Below, one piece after another: positions 32,351 to 38,538 of a stretch of 38,538 nt of DNA. The first letter of the stretch is position 1; each line of letters opens with the position of its first letter. Made by a program: the position numbers and the translations under genes. This DNA is from Rhodovibrio sp. (GTDB taxonomy: Bacteria; Pseudomonadota; Alphaproteobacteria; Kiloniellales; Rhodovibrionaceae). The stretch is taken from assembly GCA_007127165.1 (NCBI GenBank), contig SKZV01000228.1, positions 1 to 38,538 on the forward strand. The letters are read 5' to 3'. The notes beneath the pieces are model-generated. The model was not told where the DNA came from, made no database searches, and saw nothing but the letters and a program-made list of their open reading frames with translations.

Positions 32351-33265
32351 ATGTCCCTTCTCCTCGAGGTCGTCACACAGATCACGCTGCCCATCGTGGT
32401 TCTGGCAGCGGGCGGATACGCCTTGCAGCTTTGGGCGCGGTTCGATGTGCAGACGCTGAACCGGCTTCTGGTCTACGGCACGTTTCCCTGTTTCATTGTC
32501 GTGACGCTGTCGCAGGCGACCGTGCCGCTGGGCGAGGTTCGGGGCACGGCGATTTTCACCGCGCTGCAGTTCTTCGGCCTCCTGGCCGTCGGCTGGTGGG
32601 TCGGCGGGCTGTTCAAGCTGCCGCGTCCCATGCGCGCCGTGGTCGCGCTGGCCTGCGCCTTTCCGAACAGTGGGAATTACGGAATTCCGGTGGCGGAATT
32701 GGCGTTCGGGCGGGATATCGTGACCCATCAGGTCATCATCACCTCGGTCCATACCGTGGTGATCCTCATGGTTGCGCCGCTGATGCTTACGGGGGGCGAC
32801 GGCGGGCTCAAGGGGCAACTCAAGGCGATGTTCCAGACGCCGATGATCCCCGCCGTGATGCTGGGCCTCGGGCTGAACGCGCTGGACCTTCGGCTTCCGG
32901 CGGTGATCGAGACGCCGATGGACATGCTGGGTCAGGCTTACGTCGGGGTGGCGCTCTTCGCCCTTGGCGCGCAGTTGGCCACCAGCCGGGCCAAGGTCGA
33001 TCTCGGCTCCGCCGGGCTGGCGATCGGCGCGCGGCTGCTGCTGGCGCCGCTGCTGACCGGGCTGGCCCTGCTGGTCGTGCCCTTGCCGTTCGAGGTGAAG
33101 GCGCTGCTGTTCGTCGGCGCAACCGCTCCGGTGGGGGTGCTGCTGGCGATCTTTGCGGCGGAGTTTCGCGGCAACGCCGAACTTTCCTCCGCGGTGGTGA
33201 TCGCCTCGACGATGCTGTCTCCGCTGTTTGTGACGGCGGCCTTGGTCATCGTCCGCATGTGGTGA
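32351..33265 (+). CDS. AEC family transporter (auxin efflux carrier type)
   Basis: The 304-residue inner-membrane protein has about ten hydrophobic helices in the two-half arrangement of AEC carriers, with the hallmark CAFPNSGNYGIP in the middle of the first half and VGATAPVGVLLAIFAAEF in the second. Bacterial members move dicarboxylates or similar anions; the substrate here is unknown. ATG at 32351 is used. The stop codon (33263-33265) directly abuts the stop of the convergent kinase gene, so there is no terminator space between them. A malic enzyme gene is about 2.4 kb away, a weak hint of malate-type substrates. Confidence 0.88.
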   Translation: MSLLLEVVTQITLPIVVLAAGGYALQLWARFDVQTLNRLLVYGTFPCFIVVTLSQATVPLGEVRGTAIFTALQFFGLLAVGWWVGGLFKLPRPMRAVVALACAFPNSGNYGIPVAELAFGRDIVTHQVIITSVHTVVILMVAPLMLTGGDGGLKGQLKAMFQTPMIPAVMLGLGLNALDLRLPAVIETPMDMLGQAYVGVALFALGAQLATSRAKVDLGSAGLAIGARLLLAPLLTGLALLVVPLPFEVKALLFVGATAPVGVLLAIFAAEFRGNAELSSAVVIASTMLSPLFVTAALVIVRMW

Positions 33266-34732
33266 TCAGGCGGCTGCGGTCCTGCTGCTGTCGCTCTGGG
33301 CGGCCGGGGTTGGGGTGGTCGGCAGGTAGACGGTAAAGCGGCTGCCTTTGCCGGGCGTGCTGTCGATCTCGATTTCGCCGCGATGGCGGTTGACGATGTG
33401 CTTGACGATGGCAAGGCCGAGCCCGGTTCCCCCCATGGCCCGCGAGCGCGCGGAATCGGCCCGATAGAAGCGTTCGGTCAGGCGGGGGATATGATGTCGC
33501 GCAATGCCCTCGCCCTGGTCGATGACCGACACCGCGAGGCCGGGGCGCGATCTGCGGCTGTGCGCCGTGTGTTCGGCCGCCCGCGCGGGGCCGCCGGGTT
33601 CGCAGACATTTTCGATGGAAACCGTCACCGTTGTGCCCGCGGCACCATACTTGATGGCGTTGTCGATCAGGTTCTGGAACACCTGTGTCAACTGCCCCCC
33701 GTCCCCGCGCACGCGCGCCGGAGTTCTGGGGAGATCCAGCTCGATTGTCATCTGCTTCTCGCGGGCGCGCAGTTCCAACGCGCTCGCCACCCGCTTCAGC
33801 AGGTCCGCAAGGTCCGTAGTCTCGTGGGGGAGGGTGTGTTCGTCCATCTCGATCCGGGACAGCGAGAGCAGGTCCTCCACCAGATTCGCCATGCGCCGGG
33901 CTTGCTCGTGCATGATCGCGAGGAAGCGCGCCTGCGCGTCCGGGTCGTCTTTCGCCGGTCCCTGCATGGTTTCCACGAAGCCCAACAGGCTGGAAAGCGG
34001 TGTGCGCAGTTCATGGCTGGCGTTGGCGACGAAATCGGCGCGAAGCCGCTCGGCGCGGCGGATCGTGGTCACGTCGTGCAGCGCGATCACCGCGACCGCT
34101 CCATCCGGCCCGCGCTCCGGCAGGCTGGCGATGCGCGCGATGTAATAGCGGTCCAAGTGTCCGTGCTGGACGAACTCGACCTCGGCGCTGCGTCCGCTCT
34201 CCAGCGCCCGATTGGCGGCCTCCAGCAGATCGGGCTGGCGCAGCGCCATCGACAACGGACGGCCCTTTATCCGTGTGTCGAACATGCGCTCGGCCGCCGG
34301 GTTCGCACCGCGCACGATCCCGTCGCGATCCAGCAGCAATAGCGGGTCCGGGAGGCCCGCCAGAACCGCCTCGTTCGCCAGCATCGCGGCGCGCAGTTCC
34401 AGGCGGCGGGCGCGGCGTTCGCGGAGCGATTCGGCGATCGCTCCGGTCAACTCCGGCGCCAGTCCGGGCGACGATACGGGCGGCATCCGCGGAACCGGCT
34501 CTTCCTCGTTCCATTCGTTGCGCAGCGATTGCACATAGCCGCGCAGCACCGCCAGATCGCCGAAATGACTGGCCAGCAAAGCCGCCATCGCGGCCACGGC
34601 GACAAGGCCGCCAACCGTCGCCGGGAGAGGTTCAAGCGCGCCCGACGCCACCAGCACGATCAGCACGAGAACGATGGGCGCGGCAAGGAGAAGCAGCGCG
34701 TGAATCAAGTATCGGGGCCGGTAATGCGCCAT
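33266..34732 (-). CDS. PhoR-type sensor histidine kinase
   Basis: The 488-residue kinase has two N-terminal membrane helices (about residues 9-30 and 37-57) with almost no periplasmic loop, as in PhoR, then a PAS domain (about 122-225), the phospho-acceptor His240 in VANASHELRTPLSS, and an ATP domain with the N box (NLIDNAIKYG), G1 (DQGEGI) and G2 (GGTGLGLAI). This layout fits phosphate-regulon PhoR, but no phoB, pst or phoU gene is in the window, so the symbol is withheld. ATG at 34732 is preferred; a GTG at 34750 is possible. A convincing Pho box is not seen upstream. Confidence 0.85.
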   Translation of the reverse strand: MAHYRPRYLIHALLLLAAPIVLVLIVLVASGALEPLPATVGGLVAVAAMAALLASHFGDLAVLRGYVQSLRNEWNEEEPVPRMPPVSSPGLAPELTGAIAESLRERRARRLELRAAMLANEAVLAGLPDPLLLLDRDGIVRGANPAAERMFDTRIKGRPLSMALRQPDLLEAANRALESGRSAEVEFVQHGHLDRYYIARIASLPERGPDGAVAVIALHDVTTIRRAERLRADFVANASHELRTPLSSLLGFVETMQGPAKDDPDAQARFLAIMHEQARRMANLVEDLLSLSRIEMDEHTLPHETTDLADLLKRVASALELRAREKQMTIELDLPRTPARVRGDGGQLTQVFQNLIDNAIKYGAAGTTVTVSIENVCEPGGPARAAEHTAHSRRSRPGLAVSVIDQGEGIARHHIPRLTERFYRADSARSRAMGGTGLGLAIVKHIVNRHRGEIEIDSTPGKGSRFTVYLPTTPTPAAQSDSSRTAAA

Positions 34733-34863
34733 CGCCGTCCATGCTATCACAATCGTTGAACCAACGGTCGTATGATAACACGAGGATTATGACCGTTACG
34801 TTGCGGAGCACGTCTTTTCAACCTCGTCCGACTCTGGTCAATGGGCCGGGAACCCGGTAAAAC

Positions 34864-34891
34864 GCAGCGTGTCGCTCGCAGCGTGTCGCTC
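34864..34891. repeat. 14-bp tandem duplication in intergenic DNA
   Basis: GCAGCGTGTCGCTC occurs twice in direct succession in the divergent gap between the kinase gene and the gene at 34942. It is a small duplication with no evident function. Confidence 0.6.
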
Positions 34892-34941
34892 ATGGAGTCC
34901 ACCAGAGCAGCGGCCCCGAGAACCATGAAGCGGAGGAAACG

Positions 34942-35508
34942 GTGGCGGATCAAGTTCACGACGACGCTTACGGCAAGCAGCCGAGCAGCGCGGAGCACAC
35001 AATCGAGGTTGTCGGCTGGTTCGAAGACCGCGAGAGTTTCAAGACGGCGGTGAAGGCGTTGTTGAAGGACGGCTTCCAGCGGACCGACTTGTCGGTGCTC
35101 GATTCGCATGAATCGCTGTCCGCCGCCGAAAACCCGCGCGAGGTGTTTAAGGAAACCATGAGCGGCCTCGTTCATGAAATCAACTACATCGGCCCGATTG
35201 CCGCCGCCGGTTTCATCGCGGTGGCGACCGGCCCGGTGGGCGCGATGGTTTCCGCCGTGGTGGGAGCGGGCCTCACCGGCTACGCTCTGCGCGAGGTGCT
35301 GGACGAGGTGCGGGCGACGCCGCACACCGAAGCCTTCGCGCGCGCCGCCGAGAACGGGGCGATCCTGCTCTGGGCGCGAGCCGAAGCGCCGGAGGCGCAG
35401 GACAAGGCACTCGCGATTTTGGCACGCAGCGGTGCTCAGGGCGTTCACACGCACGAACGCCCAGTCGTGCAACCAGAGGACGGCGAACCGTCCAGCGGCG
35501 GCTCATAG
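34942..35508 (+). CDS. Glycine-zipper protein with N-terminal stress-protein-like domain
   Basis: The 188-residue protein has an N-terminal alpha/beta part (HTIEVVGWFEDRESFKTAVKALL, about 19-55) similar in look to general stress protein 17M/YflT-type domains, then a hydrophobic glycine-zipper stretch (about 85-120, with ATGPVGAMVSAVVGAGLTGYAL), and a short domain with RAEAPEAQDKALAILARSGA. It may associate with membranes. The start is a GTG at 34942 preceded by GGAGG. Function is unknown; the domain call is from appearance. Confidence 0.72.
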   Translation: MADQVHDDAYGKQPSSAEHTIEVVGWFEDRESFKTAVKALLKDGFQRTDLSVLDSHESLSAAENPREVFKETMSGLVHEINYIGPIAAAGFIAVATGPVGAMVSAVVGAGLTGYALREVLDEVRATPHTEAFARAAENGAILLWARAEAPEAQDKALAILARSGAQGVHTHERPVVQPEDGEPSSGGS

Positions 35509-35629
35509 GATCGCCGGAGGGTCCAAACACGCTCTTTTCAACGGCTGTGGAGGGGGCTACCCTCTTAAGCAATGCGGTCGCACTCAAGCGTCCGCGCAGA
35601 CATAAACAAGGCTCAAGGGGAGAATCGGC

Positions 35630-37900
35630 GTGGAGGACAACGAGTCCCGGATTACCGAGGAAGAGGCGATTGCCCTGCATGCGCGTGGGCGGCCCGGCAA
35701 GATGGAGATCCGCGCCACGAAGCCGCTGACGACACAGCGGGATCTCTCGCTCGCCTACTCGCCGGGGGTGGCGTTCCCATGCCTGCACATTCGCGACGAC
35801 CCGCAAAAGGCCTACGACCTGACGGCCAAGGGCAACATTGTCGCGATCATCTCCAACGGCACCGCCGTCTTGGGGCTTGGCAACCTTGGAGCGCAGGCCG
35901 CGAAGCCGGTGATGGAGGGCAAGGCGGTCCTGTTCAAGCGTTTCGCCGACATCGACGGCATCGACCTGGAGGTGGACACCGAAGAGGTGGACGCCTTCGT
36001 CAACTCGGTGCGCTACCTGGGATGCTCGTTCGGCGGCATCAATCTGGAGGACATCAAGGCGCCCGAGTGCTTCATCATCGAGGAGCGGCTGAAGGAACTG
36101 CTGGACATCCCGGTGTTCCACGACGATCAGCACGGCACCGCGATCATCACGGCGGCGGGTATCCTCAACGGTTGCCACCTCACCGGTCGCCGGATCGAGG
36201 ATCTGGTTATCGTCATCAACGGTGCCGGGTCCGCCGGGATCGCCTGCGCGGAACTGGTCAAGGCGATGGGCGTCAAGCACGACAACGTGATGCTCTGCGA
36301 CACCAAGGGAGTCATCCATCAAGGCCGCGCGGAGGGCATGAACCAGTGGAAGTCGGCCCATGCCGCCGCGACCGACCGGCGCACCCTGGCCGAGGCGCTG
36401 GAGGGGGCGGACTGCTTCCTGGGGCTGTCGGTCAAGGGCGCGGTGGATCAGGAGATGGTGTCCCGCATGGCCGACCGCCCGCTGATTTTCGCCATGGCCA
36501 ATCCGGACCCGGAGATTACGCCGGAAGAGGTGAAGGCGGTGCTGCCCGAGGCGATCATCGCCACCGGGCGCTCCGACTACCCCAACCAGATCAACAACGT
36601 CCTGGGCTTTCCTTATATTTTCCGGGGCGCGCTGGACGTGCGGGCCTCCACCATCAACATGCAAATGAAGATTGCCGCCGCCGAGGCTCTGGCCAAGCTG
36701 GCGCGCGAGGACGTGCCGGACGAGGTGGACAAGGCGTATTCCGGGCGGCGGCTGCGCTACGGGCCGGAGTACATCATTCCCGCGCCCTTCGACCCGCGCC
36801 TGATCGTGGCGGTTCCCAAGGCGGTCGCCAAAGCCGCGATCGAAAGCGGCGTTGCCCGCGTGCCGCGTGCCGATCTGGAAATTTACGAGAAGGAGCTTTC
36901 GGCGCGGCTCGACCCGACCACCGCAAGCCTGCAAAAGATATTCGATTCGGTGCGCGAGAATCCCCGGCGCGTGGTGTTTGCCGAGGGTGAGGAAGAAAAG
37001 GTCATACGCGCCGCAATCGCTTTTTACAACGGCGGCTACGGGCAGCCGGTGCTCGTTGGGCGGGAAGAGCAAATTCAGGAGACCATCAAGGCCATCGAAG
37101 TGGAGGGCGACTGCCTGGAAATCCACAACGCCCGCCTGAGCGGCCTCAACAAGACCTACACCGACTACATCTACCGGCGTTACCAGCGCCAGGGGATGCT
37201 TTACCGCGATTGCCAGCGGATAGTGAACCAGGACCGTAACGTCTTTGCCGCCTGCATGGTGGCGCACGGCGAGGTCGACGCGATGGTCACGGGGCTGACA
37301 CGCTCCTTCGTCGGCTCGTTCCAGGACGTGAGGCGGGCCATAGATCCCACGCCGGGCAGCCGCATGATCGGCCTTTCGATGGTGCTTCAGGGGCCGCGCA
37401 CCGTTTTCCTCGCCGATACCTCGGTGCATGAACTGCCGAGTGCGGAGGAGCTGGCGGATATCGCCGCGCAGACCGCCGCGCAGGCCCGCGCCATGGGGCA
37501 CGAGCCGCGCGTGGCGCTGCTCAGTTTCTCCAACTTCGGCAATCCCATGCGCGAGAAGGCGCAGCGAATCCGCGAGGCAATCGAGGTGCTGGACAGCCGC
37601 ACGGTGGACTTCGAATACGACGGCGAGATGCAGGCGAACGTGGCGCTCGATTTCGACTTGATGCGCGAGCTTTACCCGTTCTGCCGCCTGACCGGACCGG
37701 CCAACGTGCTGATCATGCCCGCGCTGCATTCGGCCAACATATCGGCCAAGCTGATGCAGCAACTCGGCGGCGGCACCGTGATCGGCCCGCTGTTGATCGG
37801 CCTGTCGAAGCCCGCGCAGATCGTCTCAATGGGCGCGACCGTGAACGACACGGTGACGGCCGCCGCACTGGCCGCCTACGACGCGATCCGGCGAGGGTGA
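35630..37900 (+). CDS. maeB: NADP-dependent malic enzyme, MaeB type (malic enzyme-phosphotransacetylase-like fusion)
   Basis: MaeB decarboxylates malate to pyruvate, making NADPH. The 756-residue product has the malic enzyme domain at about 1-430, with Tyr43 in LAYSPGVAFP, the metal/catalytic block VFHDDQHGTA near residue 162-170 and the dinucleotide motif GAGSAGIACAEL near 198. A C-terminal phosphotransacetylase-like domain follows from about 440 (RRVVFAEGEEEKVIRAA, then GLTRSFVGSF and LIMPALHSANIS), usually regulatory rather than catalytic. The start is a GTG at 35630 with GGGGAGA upstream. The following GNAT gene begins 7 nt after the stop. Confidence 0.96.
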   Translation: MEDNESRITEEEAIALHARGRPGKMEIRATKPLTTQRDLSLAYSPGVAFPCLHIRDDPQKAYDLTAKGNIVAIISNGTAVLGLGNLGAQAAKPVMEGKAVLFKRFADIDGIDLEVDTEEVDAFVNSVRYLGCSFGGINLEDIKAPECFIIEERLKELLDIPVFHDDQHGTAIITAAGILNGCHLTGRRIEDLVIVINGAGSAGIACAELVKAMGVKHDNVMLCDTKGVIHQGRAEGMNQWKSAHAAATDRRTLAEALEGADCFLGLSVKGAVDQEMVSRMADRPLIFAMANPDPEITPEEVKAVLPEAIIATGRSDYPNQINNVLGFPYIFRGALDVRASTINMQMKIAAAEALAKLAREDVPDEVDKAYSGRRLRYGPEYIIPAPFDPRLIVAVPKAVAKAAIESGVARVPRADLEIYEKELSARLDPTTASLQKIFDSVRENPRRVVFAEGEEEKVIRAAIAFYNGGYGQPVLVGREEQIQETIKAIEVEGDCLEIHNARLSGLNKTYTDYIYRRYQRQGMLYRDCQRIVNQDRNVFAACMVAHGEVDAMVTGLTRSFVGSFQDVRRAIDPTPGSRMIGLSMVLQGPRTVFLADTSVHELPSAEELADIAAQTAAQARAMGHEPRVALLSFSNFGNPMREKAQRIREAIEVLDSRTVDFEYDGEMQANVALDFDLMRELYPFCRLTGPANVLIMPALHSANISAKLMQQLGGGTVIGPLLIGLSKPAQIVSMGATVNDTVTAAALAAYDAIRRG

Positions 37901-37906
37901 GACCCG

Positions 37907-38538
37907 GTGCGCCGTCACCGCGTGAACGACCTCGACCAGCCGGTGGGCTCGCCCTTACCCGGCTGGACGGCGCGGCCATTGCCACCGCGTACGGCGATGG
38001 AGGGGCGCTTTTGCAGGGTCGAGCCGTTGGAGCCGGAGCGCCACGCGGAGGGGCTTTTCGCCGCCTTTCGCGAAGATCGGGAAGGGCGGGGCTGGACGTA
38101 CATGCCCTACGGCCCCTTCCCGGAGTTCGACGGGTTTCGCGCGTGGCTGGAGGGCGTGGCCAAGGGGAGCGACCCGCTGTTTCATGCCGTCGTGGAGCTG
38201 TCCAGCGGGCGGGCGCTCGGGGTGGCGAGTTATCTGCGGATTGCGCCTGCAGCCGGTGTTATCGAGGTCGGGCACATTCACTTCGCCCCCGCCCTGAAGG
38301 CCACTCCGGCGGCGAGCGAGGCGATGTATCTGATGATGCGCCGGGCCTTCGAGGACCTGGGCTATCGCCGCTACGAGTGGAAGTGCGACAGCCTGAACGC
38401 CGCTTCCCGCCGTGCCGCCGAACGGCTGGGGTTCACCTTCGAAGGCGTTTTCCGCCAGGCCACGGTCTACAAGGAACGCAACCGCGATACCGCGTGGTAC
38501 GCGGTGATAGATAGCGACTGGCCGGGGCTGAAAGCGGC
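37907..38538 (+). CDS. GNAT family N-acetyltransferase, cut by right window edge
   Basis: From a GTG at 37907 the frame is open to the window end (210 codons). The sequence resembles RimJ/RimL-type acetyltransferases: GRFCRVEPLEPERHAEGLFAAF near the start, VIEVGHIHFAPALKATPAASEAMYLMMRRAF in the core, and RRYEWKCDSLNAASRRAAERLGFTFEGVFRQ with the acetyl-CoA and acceptor region. The substrate is unknown. The start is uncertain (GTG at 37922 or ATG at about 38000 are alternatives). It follows maeB by 7 nt and may be co-transcribed. The C-terminus lies outside. Confidence 0.85.
   Translation, partial: MRRHRVNDLDQPVGSPLPGWTARPLPPRTAMEGRFCRVEPLEPERHAEGLFAAFREDREGRGWTYMPYGPFPEFDGFRAWLEGVAKGSDPLFHAVVELSSGRALGVASYLRIAPAAGVIEVGHIHFAPALKATPAASEAMYLMMRRAFEDLGYRRYEWKCDSLNAASRRAAERLGFTFEGVFRQATVYKERNRDTAWYAVIDSDWPGLKA

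Noticed and set aside
34733-34800. Possible Pho box upstream of the PhoR-type kinase
   Set aside because: One CGGTCAT half-site is close to consensus but the second half at the right spacing is poor.
35273-37762. 829-residue minus-strand open frame
   Set aside because: Antisense of maeB; Arg/His/Gln-rich and without domains.
37897-38514. 205-residue plus-strand open frame overlapping the maeB stop
   Set aside because: The frame starting at GTG 37907 encodes a clear GNAT protein; this one is its shadow.

Overview
The window looks like a chromosomal segment of an alphaproteobacterium, probably a Rhodospirillales/Kiloniellales-type lineage. The support is visibly high GC, the block rpmH-rnpA-yidD-yidC-engB-argB, a phasin, a MaeB-type malic enzyme, an AEC transporter and CtrA-like, FNR-like and PhaR-like boxes. 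The taxonomic call is inference from gene content; no search was run.

Layout. 1-90 is the 3' end of an IS110-type transposase cut by the left edge. 176-3995 carries mutS (minus) and a divergent PAS-GGDEF diguanylate cyclase (plus) with a perfect TTAA-N7-TTAA motif in front of it. 4062-6576 is a compact minus-strand accessory cassette: a stand-alone copy of a protease prodomain, a 600-residue S8 subtilase with the complete catalytic set, and a small acidic protein starting 7 nt after the protease stop. A 19-bp palindrome lies upstream. This cassette is the best candidate for something undescribed. 6838-11609 is the conserved minus-strand operon rpmH, rnpA, yidD, yidC, engB, argB, with a near-consensus sigma70 promoter. 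12228-16246 (plus) holds a class I flavoprotein disulfide oxidoreductase, a tiny exported protein with ten cysteines spaced exactly every third residue, an orphan sensor kinase and a small membrane protein behind an FNR/FixK-like box. 16382-23178 (minus) holds a phasin with PhaR-like sites and a strong terminator, a TetR regulator, ybaK-like, proC and YbjN-family genes, and a large AsmA/YhdP-like protein. 23278-30675 (plus) holds glnE, bcp, nadE, a palindromic intergenic repeat, gltX and an unknown gene. 30696-38538 holds tRNA-Gly(GCC) with its terminator, a ProX-type editing deacylase, a PAS-like protein, an AEC transporter, a PhoR-type kinase, a glycine-zipper protein, maeB and a GNAT gene cut by the right edge.

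How the genes work together. Most of the window is housekeeping: ribosome and tRNA processing, membrane-protein insertion, arginine, proline and NAD synthesis, nitrogen control through GlnE, and mismatch repair. Carbon storage and redox themes recur (phasin, malic enzyme, FNR-like site). Two separate trans-editing deacylases suggest attention to tRNA charging accuracy. The accessory parts are the IS remnant, the protease cassette, the cysteine-repeat peptide and the palindromic repeat.
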